Part shown: one piece after another, positions 15,314 through 23,030 of the stretch | Layout: every line of letters begins with the position of its first letter | Numbering within the stretch: the first letter of the stretch is position 1 | DNA from: an uncultured Eubacteriales bacterium | Lineage (GTDB): Bacteria; Bacillota; Clostridia; Oscillospirales; CAG-272 | Assembly (NCBI GenBank): GCA_934476315.1 | Contig: CAKSNQ010000023.1 | Coordinates: 1 to 25,042, forward strand | DNA: 25,042 bases | Direction: 5' to 3' | Program-made: the position numbers and the translations under genes | The notes under the pieces: model-generated | The model's input: the letters and a program-made list of their open reading frames with translations, nothing else | Databases searched by the model: none | What the model was told of the DNA's origin: nothing

Positions 15314-18300
15314 ATGCTTCAACTCAAAAATATATGCAAATCCTACGGGACGGGCGACGAGAGCCAGCGGGTGCACGCCCTGCGCGAGATCAACCTCGCG
15401 TTCCGCGACCATGAGTTTGTCTCGGTGCTCGGACCGTCCGGCTGTGGAAAAACTACGCTTCTGAACCTGCTCGGCGGTCTGGATCGCTACACCTCGGGCG
15501 ACCTCGTGATTAACGGACGCTCGACCGGGGAGTACCGCGACCGCGACTGGGATACTTATCGGAATCACTCCATCGGGTTCGTTTTTCAAAGCTACAACCT
15601 GATTCCGCATCAGAGCGTGCTTGCCAACGTCGAGCTGGCGCTGACGCTTTCCGGCGTGGGGCGTTCGGAGCGCCGCCGCCGCGCGATCGAGGCGCTGGAA
15701 AAGGTGGGGCTGGGCGACCAGCTTCATAAAAAGCCGAATCAGATGTCGGGCGGGCAGATGCAACGCGTTGCCATCGCGCGGGCGCTGGTCAACGATCCCG
15801 ACATTCTGCTCGCCGACGAGCCGACGGGCGCGCTGGATACGGCGACGAGCGTGCAGATCATGGAAATCCTCAAGGCGATCTCCAAAGACAAGCTCATTCT
15901 GATGGTGACGCATAACCCCGAGCTGGCGGTGCGCTATTCGACGCGCATCGTGCGCCTCCTGGACGGGCAGGTCGTCGGGGATACCGACCCGTATGACCCC
16001 GCGCTCGCGCAAAAGGAAGCCGAGGCACTTCTGGCGGCAAAGCAGGGCGCCAAGGGACGCAGGGGCGGCAGGAAACAATCGCGCCGCGCGACAGACGGGA
16101 GCGGCAAGGGCAAGCGCTCCATGTCCTTTTTCACGGCGCTGTCGCTGTCCTTCCGCAACCTGATGACCAAAAAAGCGCGCACTTTCCTGACCTCCTTTGC
16201 AGGGAGCATCGGTATTATCGGCATCGCGCTGATCCTCGCGCTCTCCACAGGCGTGCAGACTTATATCAACAACGTCCAGCGGGATACGCTCAGCCAGTAC
16301 CCCGTGACGATCGAGGCTGAGTCCACCGACCTGTCCGCGCTGTTCAGCGCCATGGCGCAGGACCCCTCCCACAGCGGCGGGGACCACGACAAGGACGCGG
16401 TGTATTCCAATCCGCAGATGTACACGCTGTTCAATTCGTTCTTTGCAGCGGAGAAAACGACCAACAACCTGACCGCTTTCCGCGCCTTCCTGGAAAAGGA
16501 AATGAACCCGGACACGGCGACGACCGCCCTGCGCGAGCTGGTTTCCACGGTGCAGTACCGGTATTCGCTGCGGATGGATACGTACCTGCCCACCGGGGAC
16601 GGGACGTATCGGTCGTGCAGCGTCTCGGAAGCGCTGGCGGATTATGCCGCCGGCTCATCGGGGGAGGGCGGACTGTACGACATGATCTCCCGACAGGTCA
16701 AAATGCTGAACCTCTGGACCGAGCTTTTGCCGGGCAAGGACGGGGAATTGCTTTCGGATATGTACCGCGAGCAGTACGACCTGGTCTATGGCGCGTGGCC
16801 TGCCTCACCGAATGAGATCGTTCTGATTCTGGATGAAAACAATGAGGTCTCCGACTTCGCGTTCTATGCGCTCGGGCTGATCCCCGCCGATGAGGTGACT
16901 CGCATGATGTCCAGCGCCCTGCGCGGCGAGAAGATCGAGATTAACGCGAGGAATCTTTCGTATGAGGAGGTCTGCGGCACCCGCTTCCGCGTCCTGACGG
17001 AGGCGATGTACTACGCCGACCGTGATGGCGACGGCGTCTTTACCGACATCCGCGACGACGATGCCCTGCTGACCCTGCTTCTGAATCGGGCGACCGAAAT
17101 CACCATCTCCGGCATCATCCGCCCGAATGAGGACGCGACGGTCGGAACCCAGACCGCGGCGTTCGGCTATACCTCCGCACTGACCGCCGAGCTTATCCGG
17201 GAGAGCGAGCAGAGCGCGGTCATCACCGCCCAGCGCGCTCCCGAAAACGCCAATTTTGACGTTCTGACCGGGCTTCCGTTCCTCTCGCAGGAGCAGGATA
17301 CCCTGGACGCCGCACAAAAAGCGGAGCGCATCGCCGCCTATTTCTCCGGTCTGACCGATGCCGAAAAGACCGAAATGTATATCAAGCTCCGCTCGGCGCT
17401 GACCGAGGAGGAATTGCAGGCGTCCGTCGATCGCGTTATGGCGGAGCACAGCACGCGGGAGTCGCTGGAGGAGCTGGCGGCGCAGACGTACGGCATGGAC
17501 CTTGAGACCATGAAAAACTACCTCTCGGCGTACACCGACGATCAGCTCTGCGCTATGGTGGCGGAGCAGGTGCGCGGCGTGGTTGCCGCCAGCCGACAGG
17601 CGCAGGTACGCGCGGAGGTGGAGCAGAGCATGCTGACGCCGACCGACGAGGAGCTGAATACCCTGACGGCGTTCATTCTCTCACAGATCGGCGACGACCG
17701 GAACACGCGCATCGCCTACGTCATGCACGACTGGGCGCAGAATACCACTATGGACGAGTCCGCGCTCCTTTCCTACCTCGGCGCGCTGAGTGAGGAGGAA
17801 TTGACGCGGGCGTGCACCGCCGTAGCGCAAAAGGCGGCTGCGGGAATGTACGCCGCGAGCGCGTCCACCAAGAGCGACGCGGCATATGCCAAGATCGCGG
17901 CGGAATTTGACGCGCTGTGGCAGGCGGCGGACGAGGCGACGATGGTCGGCTACTACGACGCGTGGATGCCGTCCGCGGTGTCGGGAACGACACTTTCCGA
18001 AAACCTGACCAAGCTCGGCGCGGTAGACGTGGATTCCCCGTCTGCAATCAATATTTATGCGGTTTCGTTTGAGGACAAGGACGGCATCGCCGACATCATT
18101 GCCGACTACAACAAGGCGGTCGGGGAGGACGATCAGATTTCTTATACCGATTACGTCGCACTGCTCATGTCCGGCGTCACCGGCATCATCAATGCAATTT
18201 CCTACGGACTGATTGCGTTCGTCGCCATTTCACTGGTCGTTTCGTCCATCATGATCGGCATTATCACGTATATCTCCGTCCTGGAACGGACCAAGGAGAT

Positions 18301-18601
18301 CGGCATCCTGCGCTCCATCGGCGCCTCCAAGCACGATATTTCGCTGGTGTTCAACGCAGAGACCCTGCTGATCGGCTTCTCCGCCGGTATGCTGGGAATC
18401 CTGATCTCCATGGGGCTTTGCATCCCGATCAACCTGCTCATCCACCATCTGAGCGGAATCACAGCGATCAACGCCTTCCTGCCCGTGCCGGCGTGCGTCA
18501 TTCTGGTGCTCATCAGCATGACTCTGACGCTGATCGCGGGACTCTTGCCGGCAAGCATCGCGGCGCGGAAAGATCCGGTGGTCGCGCTCCGTACCGAATG
18601 A
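15314..18601 (+). CDS. ABC transporter, fused ATP-binding and FtsX/MacB-type permease
   Basis: This 1095-residue fusion has an N-terminal ATPase with Walker A GPSGCGKTT, signature MSGGQMQRVAIARAL and Walker B ILLADEPTGALD, the LolD/MacB class. After a basic linker (about 235-275) come a first membrane helix (SIGIIGIALILALSTGV, near 295), an extracellular part of about 640 residues, and a C-terminal FtsX-like block of three helices with the cytoplasmic ERTKEIGILRSIGAS motif between. Such type VII systems usually act as mechanotransmitters or exporters of peptides or antibiotics. The extracellular part is Ala/Glu-rich and helical, and much larger than in MacB (whole protein about 650). ATG 15314 follows GGTGAT closely; a GTG at 15305 is also possible. 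No partner genes are adjacent. Confidence 0.9.
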   Translation: MLQLKNICKSYGTGDESQRVHALREINLAFRDHEFVSVLGPSGCGKTTLLNLLGGLDRYTSGDLVINGRSTGEYRDRDWDTYRNHSIGFVFQSYNLIPHQSVLANVELALTLSGVGRSERRRRAIEALEKVGLGDQLHKKPNQMSGGQMQRVAIARALVNDPDILLADEPTGALDTATSVQIMEILKAISKDKLILMVTHNPELAVRYSTRIVRLLDGQVVGDTDPYDPALAQKEAEALLAAKQGAKGRRGGRKQSRRATDGSGKGKRSMSFFTALSLSFRNLMTKKARTFLTSFAGSIGIIGIALILALSTGVQTYINNVQRDTLSQYPVTIEAESTDLSALFSAMAQDPSHSGGDHDKDAVYSNPQMYTLFNSFFAAEKTTNNLTAFRAFLEKEMNPDTATTALRELVSTVQYRYSLRMDTYLPTGDGTYRSCSVSEALADYAAGSSGEGGLYDMISRQVKMLNLWTELLPGKDGELLSDMYREQYDLVYGAWPASPNEIVLILDENNEVSDFAFYALGLIPADEVTRMMSSALRGEKIEINARNLSYEEVCGTRFRVLTEAMYYADRDGDGVFTDIRDDDALLTLLLNRATEITISGIIRPNEDATVGTQTAAFGYTSALTAELIRESEQSAVITAQRAPENANFDVLTGLPFLSQEQDTLDAAQKAERIAAYFSGLTDAEKTEMYIKLRSALTEEELQASVDRVMAEHSTRESLEELAAQTYGMDLETMKNYLSAYTDDQLCAMVAEQVRGVVAASRQAQVRAEVEQSMLTPTDEELNTLTAFILSQIGDDRNTRIAYVMHDWAQNTTMDESALLSYLGALSEEELTRACTAVAQKAAAGMYAASASTKSDAAYAKIAAEFDALWQAADEATMVGYYDAWMPSAVSGTTLSENLTKLGAVDVDSPSAINIYAVSFEDKDGIADIIADYNKAVGEDDQISYTDYVALLMSGVTGIINAISYGLIAFVAISLVVSSIMIGIITYISVLERTKEIGILRSIGASKHDISLVFNAETLLIGFSAGMLGILISMGLCIPINLLIHHLSGITAINAFLPVPACVILVLISMTLTLIAGLLPASIAARKDPVVALRTE

Positions 18602-18633
18602 CGCCAATCGGTTTTTTGACCCTCCAAAAAGTA

Positions 18634-18672
18634 AAGCACCCCTTGCGATTGCGGTCGCGGAGGTGCTTTTTT
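18634..18672 (+). terminator. Terminator of the ABC transporter gene
   Basis: AAGCACC (18634-18640) pairs with GGTGCTT (18662-18668), with further GC pairing possible inside, and a T tract follows (18667-18672). An A tract on the left side may let it work in both directions. Confidence 0.8.
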
Positions 18673-18737
18673 GACCGATCGGATCATTTTTCGGGCGTGT
18701 TCGTCGCAAAAAAACGAAAAATTTGTGAAAAGTGCCC

Positions 18738-18767
18738 CTGACATTTCGCGGAAAAACGTGGTATACT
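18738..18767 (+). promoter_or_regulatory. Promoter of the CarD-type gene
   Basis: CTGACA (18738-18743), 18-bp spacer, TATACT (18762-18767), about 60 bp before the start codon. Confidence 0.65.
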
Positions 18768-18830
18768 ATAAGTAAGAAGTCGCGCACCGCGACTCCGGAC
18801 AGAATCAGAAAAAAGGGGGCAGGGAAGAGG

Positions 18831-19340
18831 ATGTTTGAAGTGGGAACGTACGTGCTGTACGGCACAACGGGTGTTTGCCGGATCGCACAGATTCGCCGGG
18901 AGAGTTTTTCCGGTGAGACAAAAGAGTATTATATTCTGACGCCGGTGGACAATCCCGGCATGACCATCTACGTACCGACCGACGCGGAATTGCTGACGGC
19001 GCAGATGAAGCATCTCCTTTCCCGCAGTGAGATGGAGACCCTGATCCGTGCCATCCCGCAGGTGGATACCGTCGAGTGGATCGACGATCCGCGTACGCGA
19101 AATGAGATGTTCCGACAGATTTTGCAGAGCGGGGACCGCCGACGCCTCTTGCAACTGCTCAAGACCATTCGTTGCCGTCGCCAGGAGCAGGCGGCGCTGG
19201 GGCGCAAGCTGTACCTTGCGGACGAAACGGTGTTTCAGAAGGCGGAGCATCTGCTCTATGGCGAGATCGCGACCATTTTGCAGATTCGCCCGGAGGAGGT
19301 TCAGAATTTCATTCGTTCACAGTTGCCGGCGGAGGGATAA
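18831..19340 (+). CDS. CarD family transcriptional regulator
   Basis: The 169-residue protein begins MFEVGTYVLYGTTGVCRI, the start of the CarD/TRCF RNA-polymerase-interacting domain (about 1-60, Tudor-like). A helical C-terminal part (about 70-165), rich in Arg and Leu, would contact promoter DNA near the upstream edge of the -10 box. Members bind the RNA polymerase beta subunit and change open-complex stability at rRNA and other promoters. Length matches the clostridial family. The start at 18831 follows a purine-rich AGGGAAGAGG stretch; an upstream ATG at 18732 lies inside the promoter. It is a single-gene unit, bounded by a terminator on each side. Confidence 0.9.
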   Translation: MFEVGTYVLYGTTGVCRIAQIRRESFSGETKEYYILTPVDNPGMTIYVPTDAELLTAQMKHLLSRSEMETLIRAIPQVDTVEWIDDPRTRNEMFRQILQSGDRRRLLQLLKTIRCRRQEQAALGRKLYLADETVFQKAEHLLYGEIATILQIRPEEVQNFIRSQLPAEG

Positions 19341-19390
19341 AATGCATCGTATTGACCGCGCGTGCCGACACATGCGCGATAGCGCGGGGA

Positions 19391-19425
19391 AAATTGCGGA
19401 AGCGTCAAACTTCCGCAATTTTTTT
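19391..19425 (+). terminator. Terminator of the CarD-type gene
   Basis: A perfect 12-bp stem, AAATTGCGGAAG (19391-19402) with CTTCCGCAATTT (19410-19421), has a 7-nt loop and is followed by more T residues. Confidence 0.9.
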
Positions 19426-19435
19426 GAAAAATCCA

Positions 19436-19464
19436 TTGACAAGCCCGGGGGTTTATGATATAAT
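19436..19464 (+). promoter_or_regulatory. Promoter of tRNA-Lys
   Basis: TTGACA (19436-19441), 17-bp spacer, TATAAT (19459-19464): a full-consensus sigma-A promoter 29 bp before the tRNA. Confidence 0.9.
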
Positions 19465-19493
19465 ACAGAGGTTCACGGCGATAATTGAATAAT

Positions 19494-19569
19494 GACTCAT
19501 TAGCTCAGGCGGTAGAGCACTTGACTTTTAATCAAGGTGTCCGGGGTTCGATTCCCCGATGAGTCACCA
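19494..19569 (+). tRNA. tRNA-Lys(UUU)
   Basis: The 76-nt gene has acceptor GACTCAT with ATGAGTC, D-arm GCTC/GAGC, anticodon stem CTTGA/TCAAG enclosing CTTTTAA (anticodon UUU), T-arm CCGGGGTTCGATTCCCCG, discriminator A and an encoded CCA. Its 3' 45 nt recur at 24356-24400, showing that an element has integrated into this gene and rebuilt its 3' end. Confidence 0.97.
19525..19569 (+). repeat. Left attachment site (attL), tRNA-Lys 3' end
   Basis: These 45 bp run from the anticodon loop (CTTTTAATC) through the T-arm to the CCA end and are repeated at 24356-24400 with one difference, A at 19562 against G at 24393. Confidence 0.93.
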
Positions 19570-19578
19570 GCGGAATGG

Positions 19579-19608
19579 GCGGCAATGAATTGAAAAAGAC
19601 GTTGCCGC
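19579..19608 (-). terminator. Weak hairpin after the integrase gene
   Basis: GCGGCAA (19579-19585) pairs with TTGCCGC (19602-19608). No U tract follows on either strand, so it is at best a weak terminator between the convergent tRNA-Lys and integrase gene. Confidence 0.35.
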
Positions 19609-19613
19609 TCGTC

Positions 19614-20534
19614 CTATACACACATCGGAAAGAGGTTGTCAAGTGGGCTGTATTTGCTGAAATCCCGGCGGATGCGGGTATTTGCAAGATGGAGATACCG
19701 CTTGACCATCTCAAGAGACGTGTGCCCAAGGATGGTTTGCAAGCTGTAAATGTTGCCGCCGTTTTCAAGGTATCGCGTGGCGAATGTATGCCGGAGTAAG
19801 TGCGGATGCAGTCGCGGAATCTCTGCCCGGTGTTTGAGCTTGCGAAAGAGGTCTTTCAGCGTGTTGTCCGTGACGGGTGCGCCGTCGATGCAGAGGAAAA
19901 AGGACGAGCCACCGCGGGGGCGGATAAGTTCATAGCGCCGGATGGTTTCGGCGGTTTGCTTGCCGATCGGAACAATGCGTTGCTTGCTTCCTTTCCCTGA
20001 TACGATGGCATAGCCATCTTCCGGGTGGATGCTGTCCCGCCGTAGCGTGACAACCTCGTGAAGCCGTAAACCGCTGTCAAGCATGAGCGAGCATATGCAA
20101 AGGTCACGGGCACCCGTGGGGATGGCAGGGTCGAACGCGGCAAACAGCCGCCTGATCTCGTCATCGGTCAGGATGTCGATGGTCTTGCGCTGTGCTTTGG
20201 GAAGTTTGAACTTCCGCGGGATGTCCTCCGGAATGTATTCGTTTTCATAGAGCCATTCAAGGTAGGCGCGCAAGCCCCGGATGTAGGTCTGAACGCTGAC
20301 GGAGGTCAGTTGGCTGTTTGCAAGTTCCGCGTACCATGCGCGGCAGTGGTGCAGGGAGATCGCGGCGGTGTCCGTGACGTTTGCAAAGTCGGCGAACCGG
20401 AACAGAATGCGGCGGTAGTAATCCAGCGTTGCGGGGGAGTTGCCCCGGCTCCGTTGGTCGGCAAGAAAGTCCGAAATGCTTTCGCGTAGGTTCAAGGGTT
20501 GTTGTCTCCTTTCCGGTGTCAGATGAAAGTCCAT
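19614..20534 (-). CDS. Tyrosine recombinase (site-specific integrase)
   Basis: The 306-residue protein has the XerC/XerD plan: an N-terminal SAM-like core-binding domain (about 17-105) and a catalytic domain with Arg157 (SGLRLHE), Lys181 (GKGSK), His245 and Arg248 (HLLRHTF), His271 (LGHTS) and nucleophile Tyr280 (VKRYLH). All six catalytic positions are present, so it should be active. It lies next to tRNA-Lys, the integration site, as is usual. ATG 20534 overlaps the end of rep by 16 bp but has no ribosome site; a TTG at 20495 preceded by AAAGGAG about 10 nt upstream would give a 293-residue protein and may be the true start. Either way rep and int are expected to be one transcript. Confidence 0.93.
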   Translation of the reverse strand: MDFHLTPERRQQPLNLRESISDFLADQRSRGNSPATLDYYRRILFRFADFANVTDTAAISLHHCRAWYAELANSQLTSVSVQTYIRGLRAYLEWLYENEYIPEDIPRKFKLPKAQRKTIDILTDDEIRRLFAAFDPAIPTGARDLCICSLMLDSGLRLHEVVTLRRDSIHPEDGYAIVSGKGSKQRIVPIGKQTAETIRRYELIRPRGGSSFFLCIDGAPVTDNTLKDLFRKLKHRAEIPRLHPHLLRHTFATRYLENGGNIYSLQTILGHTSLEMVKRYLHLANTRIRRDFSKYSPLDNLFPMCV

Positions 20535-21466
20535 TTTTCAAAGGTCAGGTTGCCACTGCCGCAGGGAATCGCTACCGTGCCGTGGAACGCTTCGGCGCTG
20601 TCTTTCGGCAGAAACTCGGCGGGGTCGTCTCCGTAGCGGTAGAACGGGCGCGCGAGCTTGCCACCCATGAGGACATAGCGCCCGCCGATCTTCTGCCCCG
20701 ACTGCTTGCCCATGTACTTGAAAATGTATTTTGACACGGCGTCGCGTTCCTGCTGAATGTCGGCAGGGATAAATTCAGCGGAAGAAAATCCGCGCTCCCA
20801 GTCGGCTATGTTGAAAAGGGGCTTGCTTCGGTGAAGCAACGGCTTTCCGGTGTAGGGACTGACGGCGGGTGTCAGCTTGTGGGCGGTGCTGTTGGTGATC
20901 ATGTGAAAGTGAATGTCTCCTTTCTTGGTTCGCTCCGGCACACATACGTATTTCAGCCCGCGGCGGGTGACACGGTTCATCAAAAATGTCCGCAAATATC
21001 TATAACACTCATCATAGTCGGCTTTATCGCTCACAGCGTCCGGGGCATATGTGATCGTGGCGAATAGATCAAGATCATAATTGCACATGATCGCGTCAAA
21101 AGCGTTGATCTTGGAACGGCTGACGGCGCGTCGGATGTTGGCGAGCTTGTCGGCGGTGAGAACGTCGGCTTTCGGGATTTCAATCACGTCCGGGAGTTCA
21201 TCACCGGGGGAAGCTGTCAAGTCAGAGTGCGGAAGATTCTGAAGCTGTAAAAATTCAGCGTCGGGGTCGATCGTCTCCCATCCGTCGGGGGTAAATTTTG
21301 CGGTTGAAAAGTTCTGAACCTCCGCAAGCCGGGCACTACCGTCCGGGGTGGGGTAAAACTTCGCCCGGGTGTTGTATCGAACGGCGCTTTCAGAGACGGG
21401 CGAGAACCGTTGAAAAGGTGAAATTTTCGAGGGGGTGAAATCGTCAAAGTGAGTACATTCTGTCAT
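20519..21466 (-). CDS. rep: HUH-type rolling-circle replication initiator
   Basis: The 315-residue protein has three HUH endonuclease motifs in order: motif I DLFATITYAPD (about 133-143), the metal-binding HUH motif as HFHMI (His186, His188), and the catalytic SKYIFKYMGK (Tyr247, Tyr251, with Lys250 and Lys254). It should nick one strand at an origin and stay linked through tyrosine. The motif style resembles initiators of small plasmids and of Microviridae (VP4-like); I cannot decide between these. The N-terminal 100 residues are not recognisable. ATG 21466 has no ribosome site; a TTG at 21475 is in frame. A 28-codon leader with a strong ribosome site overlaps the start and may drive translation. 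Candidate iterons lie just upstream. It overlaps int by 16 bp. Confidence 0.85.
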   Translation of the reverse strand: MTECTHFDDFTPSKISPFQRFSPVSESAVRYNTRAKFYPTPDGSARLAEVQNFSTAKFTPDGWETIDPDAEFLQLQNLPHSDLTASPGDELPDVIEIPKADVLTADKLANIRRAVSRSKINAFDAIMCNYDLDLFATITYAPDAVSDKADYDECYRYLRTFLMNRVTRRGLKYVCVPERTKKGDIHFHMITNSTAHKLTPAVSPYTGKPLLHRSKPLFNIADWERGFSSAEFIPADIQQERDAVSKYIFKYMGKQSGQKIGGRYVLMGGKLARPFYRYGDDPAEFLPKDSAEAFHGTVAIPCGSGNLTFEKWTFI

Positions 21467-21530
21467 ATAAATCAAGTATTAGAAGAAGGAAACCTTCATT
21501 TTGCCCCGTTTGTTCACAATTTGATAACAT
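21444..21530 (-). CDS. 28-residue leader peptide overlapping the rep start
   Basis: This short frame starts at ATG 21530, preceded by AAAGGAGG with 8-nt spacing, the best ribosome site in the neighbourhood. It encodes a peptide beginning MLSNCEQTGQNEG and ends with TGA at 21444, 22 bp inside rep in another frame. Since rep itself lacks a ribosome site, ribosomes that finish the leader could re-start on rep, the scheme used by several plasmids to control initiator level. A GAAGG/CCTTC hairpin (21485-21497) lies in the overlap zone. The peptide has no recognised function and may only matter for coupling. Confidence 0.6.
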   Translation of the reverse strand: MLSNCEQTGQNEGFLLLILDLYDRMYSL

Positions 21531-21800
21531 CTTCCAGACCTCCTTTCAAGGGGATTTCGGGGTGCTTTTCGGGGCAGTTTCCGGGGTCTTTTCCGGGGGG
21601 CGGAAAGGACATGCTGCAGGCGCTCCGGGCAACTGCCAGATCGCGGGGACTTCGCCCCGGGGGAGTGTTGCGGCGTATCCGTGACGGGACGTGGAACAGG
21701 GGGAAGAAGCGGGCGCGCGCGTGGATTGGCGCAAGCGCCGAATCCGCCGCGCGCGTCTGTACCGACTTATGCACGGCGGATTCGTTCCAGCTCTGCGTAT
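21531..21800. other. Candidate replication origin region with four 12-bp iterons
   Basis: No gene is convincing here. TTTCGGGG or TTCCGGGG recurs at 21555, 21567, 21579 and 21591, an exact 12-bp period on one face of the helix roughly every turn. To the right are an inverted repeat CGAATCCGCC (21739-21748) with GGCGGATTCG (21775-21784) and a small GGCGC/GCGCC hairpin (21728-21739). Position directly upstream of rep and its leader fits a Rep-binding origin. Confidence 0.5.
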
Positions 21801-22025
21801 TTACGACGTTGCGTCATCGTGTGAGGGGCGCACCTGATCGTTCACCCGCCTGATGGCGGAATAGATCAGACCGTAGGAACGGTAGAACATCACTTGTTTC
21901 CGGCACCGCTTGCAATACAGCAAGACCATGCCGTGAAACGCGCTGTCAGTGTAGCCGCACAGCTTGCCACATTCGGGGCAGGACAGCTTGACCAAGCCGC
22001 CCAGCCCCTTGGGGTCAATTACCAT
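21801..22025 (-). CDS. Small zinc-ribbon protein
   Basis: The 74-residue protein carries two cysteine pairs, CPECGKLCG and, 18 residues later, CKRCRKQVMFY, a four-cysteine zinc ribbon like those of small phage and plasmid proteins (Mu Com type is the nearest I know). It is likely a DNA- or RNA-binding accessory factor, not an enzyme. GGAGGG precedes ATG 22025 by 8 nt; an upstream ATG at 22073 would overlap the previous gene by 47 bp. The start is 1 bp after the stop of the small membrane protein gene, indicating coupled translation in the leftward run. Confidence 0.65.
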   Translation of the reverse strand: MVIDPKGLGGLVKLSCPECGKLCGYTDSAFHGMVLLYCKRCRKQVMFYRSYGLIYSAIRRVNDQVRPSHDDATS

Positions 22026-22026
22026 G

Positions 22027-22218
22027 TCAATTTCCCTCCCTTGTGAAGCCGGCTTTCGTGCCGTGGTATTCATCGGAGGTATTGAAATACTCGTCGAGTC
22101 TCTCCCGGAGGTCGTTCACGTTATCCGTGGTATCGGAAGTCAGGGAGAGCGACGCAACGGCGGTAATGATGGCAGTTGTCGCCGCGATCAGCGGCAGGAG
22201 CTTTACAAAGTTATGCAT
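22027..22218 (-). CDS. Small single-span membrane protein of the element
   Basis: The 63-residue product has one hydrophobic helix near its N-terminus (FVKLLPLIAATTAIITAVA) and a polar, acidic tail rich in Asp, Glu, Asn and Thr. Topology or export cannot be decided; the helix could also be an uncleaved signal. Its start overlaps the upstream gene by 16 bp, with AAAGGA inside that gene serving as ribosome site. No family is recognised. Confidence 0.6.
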   Translation of the reverse strand: MHNFVKLLPLIAATTAIITAVASLSLTSDTTDNVNDLRERLDEYFNTSDEYHGTKAGFTREGN

Positions 22219-22415
22219 ACGTCGGGCATCCTTTCCGTTAAGTAGAGGACAGCGGCTCCAAAGAAGGCATTTACATCCTTGTTTTGGTACTGCGTAACGC
22301 GGAATCGCTGTTGATCGTAGTGCTCTTTGAAAAACGGAATAAAATCTTCTTGATGTTCCATGATTAAATTAAAAATCAACTCACCGTCATAATATTTTTG
22401 TTTTCGTTCAGACAT
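22203..22415 (-). CDS. Small protein of unknown function
   Basis: The 70-residue protein is charged and aromatic-rich (KQKYYDGELIFNLIMEHQED, FFKEHYDQQRF), with a hydrophobic stretch AFFGAAVLYL near its end. I do not recognise it. GAGGAA precedes the ATG, and its end overlaps the next gene by 16 bp, which supports real translation. Its codon use is more AT-rich than the flanking chromosome. Confidence 0.6.
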   Translation of the reverse strand: MSERKQKYYDGELIFNLIMEHQEDFIPFFKEHYDQQRFRVTQYQNKDVNAFFGAAVLYLTERMPDVCITL

Positions 22416-22427
22416 AATAAATTCCTC

Positions 22428-22712
22428 TCAATCTTCATTTTCTTCGGCGGCTTTGGCAACGATCGCCAATAATTCAGATTCAACGCATGAAAGCGTGATG
22501 GTGTAGCCGTCAAAATAGTCCTTCAAGACGCGGTTCAAATTGTAGAGACGTCGCTTTACGTTCATAACCAGCGTCACCCAGTCCTCGGACTGTTCTTCAA
22601 GTTCATCACACATTTTTAGCTGGATTTCAAAGAGATCAGGGAGGGCGCGGACATCATCAATCAGTCGTTGAAAATTAACGTACACGGGATTGTCAATGGA
22701 CTGTCCAGACAT
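22428..22712 (-). CDS. Small helical protein of unknown function
   Basis: The 94-residue acidic protein looks alpha-helical and may form a coiled coil (RLIDDVRALPDLFEIQLKMC and EELEEQ-like stretches). AAAGGA lies 8 nt before the start. It ends 12 bp before the next gene of the run. No known family is recognised; a structural or regulatory role in the element is possible but unproven. Confidence 0.6.
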   Translation of the reverse strand: MSGQSIDNPVYVNFQRLIDDVRALPDLFEIQLKMCDELEEQSEDWVTLVMNVKRRLYNLNRVLKDYFDGYTITLSCVESELLAIVAKAAEENED

Positions 22713-22754
22713 GATAAATTCCTTTCTGTGCTATAATGTTGTAGTTATGAGGGG

Positions 22755-23030
22755 TTACGCAATATTGCGCTTGGCTTTGTAATTGCGGACAATTGCAAAG
22801 ACGTCGAGATTCAGAACGTCGGCGATCATGAGAAATTCCGAAAAGGTCAAGCTACGGTTTCCGAGTTCAACGTCCCGGTAGGCATAAGGGGCGATCTCGT
22901 AGCCGTAGTCAAGCAGTTTTTCGGTGACGTCACGGCGTTTCACGCCTTGCCGGGTGCGGGCTTGATACAACAGATTTCCGAAATAGTTTCGATCTTGTTG
23001 AATGAAAAGTTGATTGCGCGGGGTGCTCAT
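22755..23030 (-). CDS. XRE-type helix-turn-helix protein
   Basis: The 91-residue protein matches a single Cro/C1-like DNA-binding domain: FGNLLYQARTRQGVKRRDVT, then a turn and the recognition-type helix PYAYRDVELGNRSLTFSEFL, closing with MIADVLNLDVFAIVRNY. The sequence between helices is longer than in the canonical repressor. An ideal AAAGGAGG lies 8 nt before the ATG. The start lies within the 3' end of the preceding gene in another frame. It may act with, or against, the divergent XRE-type regulator at 23456, as in phage-like switches. Confidence 0.75.
   Translation of the reverse strand: MSTPRNQLFIQQDRNYFGNLLYQARTRQGVKRRDVTEKLLDYGYEIAPYAYRDVELGNRSLTFSEFLMIADVLNLDVFAIVRNYKAKRNIA

Noticed and set aside
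15083..16387. Long leftward frame of 434 codons opposite the ABC transporter start
   Set aside because: It is a shadow of the ATPase domain and runs through the ABC promoter and into the tRNA-Leu promoter; no family features.
21514..21774. Leftward 86-codon frame upstream of rep
   Set aside because: No ribosome site, Pro-rich composition produced by the 12-bp repeats, and overlap with the well-supported rep leader.
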